Notes: a model not told the origin generated them from the letters alone. A stretch of DNA of 9,478 bases from Deltaproteobacteria bacterium (GCA_019313505.1 JAFDBA010000137.1:1-9478); one strand, 5' to 3'. Shown: positions 1 through 5,951, counted from the stretch's first letter. Numbers and translations: made by a program.

Positions 1-202
1 GTCCTCAAAATATTCTGATCTCACACCTAATGAAATTCGAGTTGCCGGGTTTGTTAAGGATGGCAAGACAACTAAGGAAATAGCTGAATTGTTGAATTCC
101 TCCACAGGTACCATTGATTTTCACCGCAACAATCTTAGAAAGAAACTTGGCCTCCGAAATACAAAAACAAACCTAAGGTCCTTCCTTTTGGCCCTCACAT
201 AA
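1..202 (+). CDS. LuxR/GerE-type HTH regulator, C-terminal fragment
   Basis: This is the last 66 residues of a DNA-binding regulator whose start lies outside the window; the reading frame begins at base 2 and ends at TAA 200-202. The visible part is a complete LuxR/GerE helix-turn-helix. It has 'LTPNEIRVAGFVKDGKTTKE', the recognition-helix region 'STGTIDFHRNNLRKKLG', then a short tail ending in 'LLALT'. In GerE domains this region binds DNA as a dimer. In Desulfobacterales this particular version commonly closes PAS-domain sensor-regulators, so the missing N-terminus is probably a PAS or other sensory domain (inference). A 124 bp AT-rich gap follows, in which I see no convincing terminator. 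Confidence 0.85.
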   Translation, partial: SSKYSDLTPNEIRVAGFVKDGKTTKEIAELLNSSTGTIDFHRNNLRKKLGLRNTKTNLRSFLLALT

Positions 203-326
203 TATAAGCTTTTACCCTATATTAAGCCTATAATTTTTAGCCATTTACTTTTTGATTGTTTAATGAAAAGTTGCACTTTAAAATCAGAACCTTAATTACC
301 CCATTAAAGAAATTAGAGAGTCCCTT

Positions 327-623
327 ATGATCAGCAAGGTCGCGCTTGCAAGAAAGACCGATCTATCACCCAATACCATTACACGGATAGAACAGGGCCT
401 GCCATGCAGAATTGAGATAAAACGAAAGATTATTAGAACTTTAGGGTTTATAAATTCAGATGAGAACGAAGTTATGGCGTCATTTATAAGAGATAATGGA
501 GGTGAGCGCTTAGGATTAGATCGGCGTCAATTTTCATATGACAGGCATATTCCTGAGCGCAGGTCTGACCAAGACCGAAGAAGCAAACTTGATAGAAGAT
601 TAAAACCAAGAAAATCAGAATGA
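327..623 (+). CDS. Short Xre-like helix-turn-helix protein with Arg/Asp-rich tail
   Basis: A 98-residue protein from ATG 327. Residues 1-40 resemble an Xre/Cro-type HTH ('VALARKTDLSPNTITRIEQG' covers helices 2-3), followed by a basic 'IKRKIIRTLGF' helix. The C-terminal third is highly charged with repeated Asp-Arg-Arg: DRR at about 65-67, ERRS at about 77-80, and DRRSKLDRR at about 83-91. It is probably a small DNA-binding regulator; its target is unknown. The start is uncertain. The same frame is open upstream to TAA 279-281 and reads 'PIKEIRESL' just before the Met, which looks like the missing first helix of the HTH domain. No ATG, GTG or TTG exists there, only ATT at 303 and 312. A weak AGAG purine run (315-320) precedes ATG 327. 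Confidence 0.7.
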   Translation: MISKVALARKTDLSPNTITRIEQGLPCRIEIKRKIIRTLGFINSDENEVMASFIRDNGGERLGLDRRQFSYDRHIPERRSDQDRRSKLDRRLKPRKSE

Positions 624-638
624 CAGATATATTTTTTC

Positions 639-673
639 GGGCTGGTTTAGAAATAGCCTTGTCTTATTTTTTT
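639..673 (+). terminator. Weak candidate terminator after the HTH gene
   Basis: GGGCT (639-643) can pair with AGCCT (655-659), with one G-U pair, around an 11-base loop. The T-rich stretch TTATTTTTTT follows at 664-673. The stem is short and the U-tract starts several bases after it, so this is only a tentative terminator for the gene ending at 623. Confidence 0.25.
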
Positions 674-789
674 GGAATAGGGATTTATTAAAAAGCACTC
701 TAATTAAACAGTGATTTGTCTAAAATAATCTAATAGAGCCACTTATTTTAAAATATCAGTGTCGACCACAAAGATAAACAGGGGTAAGG

Positions 790-954
790 GTGAAAGAGAA
801 AAATAAAGAGTTAGAATTTCAACTTCGAAAAATGCTTGAACTCAACGAGCAATCCCAAACTACAAAAGAGAAATCGAAATCTAATATCGGCAATGTTATT
901 CGTCGCAGAAAAGGCGAGCCAGACAAATGGATTTCCTATAGATTAAATAGGTAA
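790..954 (+). CDS. Small basic hypothetical protein (54 aa)
   Basis: A 54-residue reading frame from GTG 790 to TAA 952-954. The start is supported by a good Shine-Dalgarno, AGGGG at 780-784, five bases upstream. The N-terminal half is a charged, probably helical segment (KEKNKELEFQLRKMLELNE) that could form a short coiled coil. The C-terminal half carries 'GNVIRRRKGEPDKWIS', a basic Arg-Arg-Arg-Lys-Gly motif. I recall similar tails in small hypothetical proteins of Desulfobacterales but cannot confirm it here. No signal peptide or membrane segment is present. Function is unknown. It sits 24 bases before the next small ORF and could be co-transcribed with it. Confidence 0.6.
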   Translation: MKEKNKELEFQLRKMLELNEQSQTTKEKSKSNIGNVIRRRKGEPDKWISYRLNR

Positions 955-977
955 TGATGTTATCCTGAGGACGCATA

Positions 978-1040
978 ATGACTAAAATTCAAAAGCATGA
1001 ATTTTTAGATCATTCAAAAACAGTTTTTTTGTTAGGGTGA
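978..1040 (+). CDS. 20-codon upstream ORF, possible N-terminus of the next gene
   Basis: ATG 978 follows a strong Shine-Dalgarno (GAGGA, 967-971, six-base spacing), better than anything in front of the next gene. It encodes 'MTKIQKHEFLDHSKTVFLLG' and stops at TGA 1038-1040, overlapping the GTG start of the following frame. The 3' end contains a run of seven T (1024-1030) read as GTT TTT TTG. A -1 slip there would join it to the downstream frame and give one protein of about 89 residues. It may be a leader peptide coupling translation, the N-terminal part of a programmed frameshift gene, or the front of a gene broken by a one-base indel. The sequence alone does not decide. Confidence 0.45.
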   Translation: MTKIQKHEFLDHSKTVFLLG

Positions 1041-1246
1041 AAATGCGAAAATCTTGTGATAAAAATATAAAGAATACGTTAAAGCTTGCAAAAAACATGA
1101 TCAGTTTAGCTGAGAAAGGAGACGCCGAAAGAGAAGATACCGGTTGTGGTATTCTTTATGGGGTTTTGCTCGACTCGGCACACAAAATAAGAAAAATTGC
1201 AGCAGTTGAAAAGGAAACGCATATAAAAAAGGGCTGGTGGAAATAG
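1037..1246 (+). CDS. Small conserved-looking hypothetical protein (69 aa)
   Basis: The frame runs from GTG 1037 (alternative ATG at 1043) to TAG 1244-1246. It encodes 'CDKNIKNTLKLAKNMISLAE', then 'GDAEREDTGCGILYGVLLDS', 'AHKIRKIAAVEKE' and a terminal 'KKGWWK'. The two predicted helical segments flank a conserved-looking Gly-Cys-Gly core. There is no signal peptide or transmembrane segment. I believe related small proteins occur in Desulfobacterales, without known function. Neither start has a clean ribosome binding site of its own: AGGGTGA at 1034-1040 is too close to ATG 1043. Expression may therefore depend on translation of the overlapping ORF at 978-1040, by coupling or frameshift. Confidence 0.6.
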   Translation: MKMRKSCDKNIKNTLKLAKNMISLAEKGDAEREDTGCGILYGVLLDSAHKIRKIAAVEKETHIKKGWWK

Positions 1247-1349
1247 ACCCCACTAATAATCAAGTTAAGCGTTATCCACACTTTGATATCTGCTATAAAA
1301 AATGCACATATCATGTCCATAAAATTCGTGTGATATCGTTTTTCAAGAA

Positions 1350-1368
1350 AGGTAAATCCATTTTACCT
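1350..1368. terminator. Perfect 7-bp inverted repeat between convergent genes
   Basis: AGGTAAA (1350-1356) and TTTACCT (1362-1368) form a perfect stem around a five-base loop. It lies between the plus-strand gene ending at 1246 and the minus-strand arsS gene ending at 1394, where a bidirectional terminator would be expected. The stem is AT-rich and only short T-rich tracts flank it (ATTTT after it on plus, TTTCTT on minus), so termination strength is doubtful. Confidence 0.35.
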
Positions 1369-1377
1369 ATTTTCCAA

Positions 1378-1417
1378 GGCCCTAAACCTGAACTCAGGTC
1401 TCAATAGCTCCGCCTCA
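1378..1417 (-). promoter_or_regulatory. Candidate bacterial SECIS element of arsS
   Basis: Immediately after the in-frame UGA (1417-1415, minus strand), the RNA can fold into a hairpin. Arm AGACCUG (1401-1395) pairs with CAGGUUU (1390-1384), with one G-U pair, around the tetraloop AGUU (1394-1391). The loop has G in its second position and begins 21 bases after the UGA. Bacterial SECIS elements are known to have a small apical loop with a G in its first two positions, about 16-37 bases after the UGA, and this hairpin fits. A lower GGC (1414-1412) / GCC (1380-1378) helix could close the structure at the UGA. Its role would be to recruit SelB with selenocysteyl-tRNA. Folding was done by eye. 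Confidence 0.6.
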
Positions 1418-2407
1418 AGTAAATCCTGTTCCTGCCGTGCAGGTATAGCAGTGATCTGCTGTAGGGATATGGCTGTTTTTCTCCGGAGGACCGGCCATCT
1501 CAGAAACATGAATTTTATGTCCTCCCATGAAAAGGCCCCTGGCAAGATTAAAATCACAATCGTAGAGAAATCCGTCCCAGGAAACAGAGACCATGGTGCG
1601 GCACATCAGGCCTTCAACAGAGCAAGGGTTGAAACTGGAAGAAAGCTTGGCCGTATATTTTTCCAAGTTGCCAGATTTTATAAGCCACCAGCGATATCTT
1701 CCCAGGGGTACATTGGCAAAATTAAAGAGATGGTTGAAAACAATACCCCATTTGTCTTTCAGCACCTGACGAAACCTCTTTTCCGTTTCAACCTGGGCAG
1801 GCGGAAGAAATGCCCCGGTGGGGTTAGACACCAGATTGAGTCCCAGACCGGAACCCTTGTGTCCATACCCAAGGGCATTCAGCTTTTTAAGCGCGTGGAT
1901 GCTGATTTTAAAGATACCGTCACCCCGCTGTGAATCTGTCTGGAGCTCGTTTAAAGAAGGAAAAGAAGCGACAATGATTACACGATAAGATTTTAACAGC
2001 TCAAACAAATGGTCTCTTTTCCCGTCGTTCAAGGCCGACAGGTTTGAGCGCAACATGAGCCGTGATGCCAGGGGAAACATTTCTTGTATCAGCCTGCTGA
2101 TATTGGGATTCAGTTCCGGAGCACCACCGGTGATGTCTATGGTTTCAAATCGACTTCGTTTGGCATAGGAAACAACTTCGTCTACGATTCCGGATTCCAT
2201 ATTTTCTTTACGGGCCGGGCCGGCATTCAGATGGCAGTGACGGCATGTCTGGTTGCATAGAAAACCCACATTCACCTGTAATGTATGGGTTTTCGCCCGG
2301 TTCAATTTAAGGCCGTGACCGGAGAGAGTCAGGCTGAACGGGGCAACACCAACTGTATCTTCCGATGAGACCGTATCCTTTTTATATAATGTTTGCTCGG
2401 TAAGCAT
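1394..2407 (-). CDS. arsS: Radical SAM arsenosugar-biosynthesis enzyme ArsS, probable selenoprotein
   Basis: Radical SAM protein of the ArsS/Cys-rich family, starting at ATG 2407. The cluster motif C51-x3-C55-x2-C58 ('CNQTCRHCHLNAGP') binds the [4Fe-4S] cluster and SAM; 'DITGGAPELN' (91-100) is the usual SAM-contacting GGxPE-like region. The C-terminal domain has 'VSWDGFLYDCDFNLARG' (about 275-291), extra cysteines C262, C269 and C284, and 'HCYTCTAGTGFT' (319-330). In-frame UGA at 1415-1417 then follows. In relatives this position is Cys within CTAGxGSSCGG, and the codons after the UGA read G-G-A-I-E-T before a second UGA (1394-1396). I therefore read the first UGA as selenocysteine 331, giving 337 residues. 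ArsS acts after methylation of arsenic, attaching a SAM-derived deoxyadenosyl group. The start lies 10 bases after the AhpD-like stop, so translation is probably coupled. Conventional gene calling would end it at 1415. Confidence 0.85.
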
Positions 2408-2417
2408 TTTCTCTATG

Positions 2418-2750
2418 TTACATGGACAACTTTTCAGCGATGTTGCGCATCTGAATGCCGTGAACCAGCGAAGCGCCGCCGCGAATGGCCGTTACTACAT
2501 GGATCGCTTCTGTCATTTCCGCGAGATTGGACCCCTTTTCGAGACAGGCCTGTGTATAGGCATCAATACAGTAAGGACACTGGACTGCATGAGCAACAGC
2601 AAGGGCAATGAGGGCCTTTTCTCTTTCTGTAAGCTCACCTTCGGCAAATACGGCACCGTAGTAATCAAAAAACTTTTGAGCTAATTTTGGCGCTTCTTTC
2701 CCTATTTCTTCAAATTTAGGCAAGTCTTCCGGTTTGTAGTATGTTTCCAT
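2418..2750 (-). CDS. AhpD-like (carboxymuconolactone decarboxylase family) CxxC protein
   Basis: A 110-residue cytoplasmic protein of the AhpD/CMD all-helical fold. The redox motif is C58-P-Y-C61 in 'AVAHAVQCPYCIDAYTQACL', followed by 'VVTAIRGGASLVHGIQMRN' (about 85-103). Such proteins cycle a Cys pair between dithiol and disulfide to reduce peroxides or serve a partner. The position of the AhpD proton-relay His (four after the second Cys) is Tyr65 here. Next to arsS, it fits the peroxidase-like protein that accompanies arsenosugar radical SAM genes. I chose ATG 2750, preceded by AGGAA (2765-2761) ten bases upstream. This gives the usual family length. An upstream ATG at 2897 in the same frame would add 49 residues made of repeat DNA and is rejected. 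Confidence 0.88.
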   Translation of the reverse strand: METYYKPEDLPKFEEIGKEAPKLAQKFFDYYGAVFAEGELTEREKALIALAVAHAVQCPYCIDAYTQACLEKGSNLAEMTEAIHVVTAIRGGASLVHGIQMRNIAEKLSM

Positions 2751-2790
2751 TTTTGTTTGTTTCCTAACGCTTAATTTATTAGTATTTATT

Positions 2791-2895
2791 TTTGTGTTTT
2801 TTGTGGCAAAACTTTTTTCTTCTCGCCACAAAGGCACCAAGACACTAAGAAAGAATAACAAAATAAAATCCTTCGTGTCTTTGTACCTTGGTGGC
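2791..2895. repeat. Imperfect palindromic repeat cluster
   Basis: GCCACAAAGGCACCAAGACAC (2825-2845) is mirrored by an inverted copy at 2875-2895, with three mismatches in 21 positions and a 29-base AT-rich spacer. A third, more degenerate arm (2791-2807, ending TTTGTGGC) is inverted relative to the first and shares 8 exact bases (2800-2807 against 2825-2832). The alternating arms resemble the abundant intergenic 'CACAAAGACAC' palindromes seen in deltaproteobacterial and some other genomes. They fill the gap between the oxidoreductase gene and the AhpD-like gene, and their transcript would form a long hairpin. Confidence 0.75.
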
Positions 2896-2927
2896 AAATA
2901 TGTCTTGTCTAAAAAATATATTCTTCT

Positions 2928-4394
2928 TTACTCTTCACAGGTTTCAGGACCGCAGGCCCTCCCTTTAAGATTGAAAAAGAACTTGAGACTTTTTTTAATC
3001 TTATTGGAAAATATCTTGGGAGAAAAATATGTCCCGGCAACCTTTTTATTAATCTCACCGATTGTGGGATATGGATGCACAGCAGAAGCCAGGGTAGAAA
3101 GTTTTACCTTCCCATTTAACGTTGCCACCCATTCACTGATCAAATCTCCTGCTCGGGGGCCTAAAATCTGAACACCCACCGGCTTTTCTTTCTCATTCAG
3201 AATCATTTTAATCCTGCCGACTTTTTCACCCTCCGCCAGACTGCGATCATTGTCCTTAAACTCTTCTATCCAGACCGAATAGTCTATTCCGGCAGATTGG
3301 GCTGTTTTTTCATTCATCCCAATACTTGCCAGTTCGGGATCTGAGTAGGTACACCATGGCAGAAAAGTATAATCGGTTTTCCTGGGAAGATGAAAAATTG
3401 CGTTGCTGATTACAATACCCCCTTCGTAGCCGGCTGCATGGGTAAACTGGAAGCCTCCGTTAACATCTCCGGCCGCATAAATGTGTTTGTGATTTGTCTT
3501 GAGCCTTTTATCTACCTTGATACCTCTTTTATCAAATTTAACACCAATATCTTCGAGCCCCAGTTCTTCGACATTGGCGGATCTGCCCATGGCGACAAGG
3601 ATAGTTTCAGCTTTCAGACGGATGGTTTTTCCCTCAGCATTTTTTATGACCACTTGTTTTTGGCGGCCCAGATCTTTTGTAGCTTCAATGGAAGAATTTA
3701 AGTGGAAAACCACACCTTCAGAACGCATGACATTCATAACCCCATCGGCCATATCTTTGTCCTCTTTTCCCAGAATATGTTCGCCACGATCCACAATATA
3801 AACCTTTGCTCCCAAACGGTTAAAAGCCTGTCCCATTTCTGTTCCTATGGGACCGCCACCTAAAATGATCATAGACTCAGGCAAATGATCAAGGTAAAAG
3901 ATCTCCTTGTTGGTGATATAATGGGTTTTATCCAGTCCTTCAATGGGAGGAGCTGCCGGAGAGGAACCTGTTGCAATGACCCAGTACTTGGCTGACAAAG
4001 CTTTCCCGTTCAGCTGTATGGTGTGTTCATCTGTAAATTTTGGGTCTCCAAATTCTACTTTAGCTCCAAGATTGCAGAATCTTTCCTCAGAATCATGCTT
4101 TTGAATGATGCTTATCACCGAGTTAATTCTTTTTGACACGTGCCCAAAGTCTACCGGAGGCACCTCAACTTGGGGTAGACCGAAAGCTTTGGCATTTTTC
4201 ATCTGGTGATAAACATGAGCCGTTTTGATTAACGTTTTACTGGGAACGCATCCAAAGTGCAGGCAGTCACCGCCAAGCTCCTTTTCTTTTTCAACCAGCA
4301 GTGTTTTGGCTCCCAGTTGAGCAGCACCGGATGTAACGGTTAAGCCGGCAGCACCCCCACCAATAACGCCAATATCATAATCATAATCAGCCAT
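2928..4394 (-). CDS. FAD-dependent pyridine nucleotide-disulfide oxidoreductase, mercuric-reductase-like
   Basis: A 488-residue class I flavoprotein disulfide reductase. The FAD-binding Rossmann motif is GVIGGGAAG (9-17). The redox-active pair is C44 and C49 in 'GGDCLHFGCVPSK'. The NAD(P)H-binding motif is GGGPIGTE (179-186), the second FAD motif is 'HIYAAGD' (304-310), and the dimerisation domain ends with 'HPYPTIGE' (440-447). Where dihydrolipoamide dehydrogenases have the catalytic His of HxHPT, this protein has Tyr442, as in mercuric-reductase-like members, so it is not a standard E3. It lacks the terminal vicinal Cys pair of MerA but ends in 'RACGPETCEE' with C481 and C486. The substrate is unknown; position ahead of the AhpD-like and arsS genes suggests it may reduce a thiol or disulfide partner there. 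ATG 4394 has a strong GGAG (4404-4401), six-base spacing. Confidence 0.88.
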   Translation of the reverse strand: MADYDYDIGVIGGGAAGLTVTSGAAQLGAKTLLVEKEKELGGDCLHFGCVPSKTLIKTAHVYHQMKNAKAFGLPQVEVPPVDFGHVSKRINSVISIIQKHDSEERFCNLGAKVEFGDPKFTDEHTIQLNGKALSAKYWVIATGSSPAAPPIEGLDKTHYITNKEIFYLDHLPESMIILGGGPIGTEMGQAFNRLGAKVYIVDRGEHILGKEDKDMADGVMNVMRSEGVVFHLNSSIEATKDLGRQKQVVIKNAEGKTIRLKAETILVAMGRSANVEELGLEDIGVKFDKRGIKVDKRLKTNHKHIYAAGDVNGGFQFTHAAGYEGGIVISNAIFHLPRKTDYTFLPWCTYSDPELASIGMNEKTAQSAGIDYSVWIEEFKDNDRSLAEGEKVGRIKMILNEKEKPVGVQILGPRAGDLISEWVATLNGKVKLSTLASAVHPYPTIGEINKKVAGTYFSPKIFSNKIKKSLKFFFNLKGRACGPETCEE

Positions 4395-4472
4395 AATCTA
4401 CTCCTTTTTTATAGGGATACCAGTGTGTACCGGAATAAGTAAAAGCTCTTTTAAACATCTGTCGTAGTTATC

Positions 4473-4513
4473 CTCAAATCCTTACATGACAGAATTTGAG
4501 ACCTTTGCAAAAT
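4473..4513. other. Inverted repeat and IS-end-like sequence between two oxidoreductase genes
   Basis: CTCAAAT (4473-4479) and ATTTGAG (4494-4500) are perfectly inverted around 14 bases. The second arm runs into GAGACCTTTGCAAAAT (4498-4513), which resembles the terminal inverted repeats of IS5-group (IS1031-like) insertion sequences. No matching opposite end or transposase is present in the window. It may be a solo relic or coincidence. No U-tract follows on the minus strand, so it is not a clear terminator for lpdA. The remainder of 4395-4521 shows no confident promoter. Confidence 0.25.
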
Positions 4514-4521
4514 GTCCAATT

Positions 4522-5949
4522 TCAAGACGCATAAATGGAACACTTACGCACCGCCATGGCCGCTTCCTGCAGAGCTTCGGCAAAGGTGGGATGGCCATGG
4601 ATTGTCCTGGCGATGTCTTCGGAACTTGCACCGAATTCAATGGCCAGCACACATTCAGCGATCATGTCCGCGGCGCGGGGGCCGATGATATGTACGCCTA
4701 AAATTCGATCGGTTTTAGAATGGGCGATGAGCTTGACAAAACCATCCTTTTCTCCCATGCACCGGGCCCGCCCGGCCCCTGAAAAGGGATAGGTGCCGAT
4801 ACAATAAGGGATATTGCGTTTTTTTACCTGTTCCTCGGTAAGACCGACATTGGCAACCTCCGGCCAGGTATAGACTACCGCCGGAATGGTATCATAATTT
4901 ACCTCACCGGGGAGGCCGGCGATACACTCAGCAGCGGCGATTCCTTCTGCCGAGGCTTTATGGGCCAGCATAGGTCCAGGGATGAGATCACCGATAGCAT
5001 AGATGGAAGGAATGTTTGTTCGATATGCTTCATCCACCAACACATGGCCGGTTCGAGAATCGGTTTCCACGCCGATCTCTTCCAGCCCCAAATTTTGCGT
5101 CAGGGGCCGTCTTCCAACCGACACCAGGAGACGATCACAAGTAATCATATCTTCTTTACCGTTAGATTCCAATGTCATCCCTACTTTGTTTTTAGATATT
5201 TTGGCGCCGGTAACCCTTGTGTTTAGGTAAATTCCCAGCCCCTGCTCTTTGAGAATCCGACCCAGAGTTCGGGCCACCTGACCGTCCAGGGTGGCGGCAA
5301 TTTGAGGCAGCATTTCAACGACGGTTACTTTTGCGCCCAGGCGAAGCCAGACCGATCCCAGTTCCAAACCGATATATCCCCCTCCCACAATGCCCAAGTG
5401 CTTGGGAACTGTTTTAAATGAGAGGGCTTCAGTAGAAGTGACGATATGTTCGCCGTCAAATTCGAGGCCAGGCACCTGAACCGGGGTACTGCCGGTGGCA
5501 AGGATTATCGACCGGGTTTCAAGGGTCTGCGGTTTCCCCTTGCCCGAAGAACCGGAAGATTTCGATATTTCAATGCGATCAACCCCGGCAAGCCGTGCGG
5601 TTCCGTGAAACACCCTGATGCTGTTTCCTTCAAGGAGTTTGCGAACATTATCCGTGAGGTCTTCAACCACCTGTTCTTTGCGTGCCATCATTGCCGGCAG
5701 ATCCAGACTTAATTTACCTGTTTTGATCCCGTGGGAAGCAAAGTGATCTTTGGCCAGGTGAAAATATTCACTGGAGTCCAGCAACGCTTTACTAGGAATG
5801 CAGCCGATATTAAGACATACCCCACCCAAACGAGCCTCCTTTTCAACACAAGCCACCTTTAAGCCCAGTTGGGCCGCGCGTACGGCCGCCACGTATCCTC
5901 CGGGGCCTGTACCGATAACCGTAAGGTCGTAAATTTCTTTCTGTGTCAT
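4522..5949 (-). CDS. lpdA: Dihydrolipoyl dehydrogenase (E3)
   Basis: E3 of the 2-oxoglutarate dehydrogenase complex, reoxidising dihydrolipoyl groups on SucB with FAD and NAD+. It has 475 residues, normal for the family. Motifs in order are the FAD site VIGTGPGGYV (11-20), the redox pair C45/C50 in 'GGVCLNIGCIPSK', the NAD site GGGYIGLE (189-196), the second FAD motif 'IYAIGD' (316-321), and the catalytic 'HGHPTFAE' (451-458) with base H453 and partner E458. All catalytic residues are intact. ATG 5949 lies two bases after the sucB stop, with GGAG inside the sucB end eight bases upstream, so the two are translationally coupled. The C-terminal tail 'RKCSIYAS' ends at TGA 4522. A 127 bp gap separates it from the next co-directional gene. 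Confidence 0.96.
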   Translation of the reverse strand: MTQKEIYDLTVIGTGPGGYVAAVRAAQLGLKVACVEKEARLGGVCLNIGCIPSKALLDSSEYFHLAKDHFASHGIKTGKLSLDLPAMMARKEQVVEDLTDNVRKLLEGNSIRVFHGTARLAGVDRIEISKSSGSSGKGKPQTLETRSIILATGSTPVQVPGLEFDGEHIVTSTEALSFKTVPKHLGIVGGGYIGLELGSVWLRLGAKVTVVEMLPQIAATLDGQVARTLGRILKEQGLGIYLNTRVTGAKISKNKVGMTLESNGKEDMITCDRLLVSVGRRPLTQNLGLEEIGVETDSRTGHVLVDEAYRTNIPSIYAIGDLIPGPMLAHKASAEGIAAAECIAGLPGEVNYDTIPAVVYTWPEVANVGLTEEQVKKRNIPYCIGTYPFSGAGRARCMGEKDGFVKLIAHSKTDRILGVHIIGPRAADMIAECVLAIEFGASSEDIARTIHGHPTFAEALQEAAMAVRKCSIYAS

Positions 5950-5951
5950 CG

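Noticed and set aside
252..284. Sigma-70-like promoter (TTGATT...TTTAAA) before the HTH gene
   Set aside because: The spacing is about 19 bases and the region is so AT-rich that such matches are expected by chance.
1272..1280. Perfect DnaA-box-like TTATCCACA
   Set aside because: It is a single 9-mer without neighbouring boxes, AT-rich unwinding repeats or replication genes; chance occurrence is likely.
1382..1396. Second UGA (1394-1396) of arsS also read as selenocysteine, ending at TAG 1382
   Set aside because: The family motif ends with Gly-Gly-Ala plus a few residues. No conserved Cys is expected at the second UGA, and no second downstream hairpin fits it.
1363..1557. 64-aa minus-strand ORF overlapping the end of arsS
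   Set aside because: It is in a different frame inside conserved arsS codons. Homology continues in the arsS frame through the UGA, not in this one.
1451..1933. 160-aa plus-strand ORF antisense to arsS
   Set aside because: Shadow of arsS: no recognisable domain and no ribosome binding site, while the opposite strand is clearly conserved.
2751..2897. N-terminal extension of the AhpD-like gene to ATG 2897
   Set aside because: The extra 49 codons run across the palindromic repeat and have no family counterpart. ATG 2750 gives the normal 110-residue length and has AGGAA upstream.
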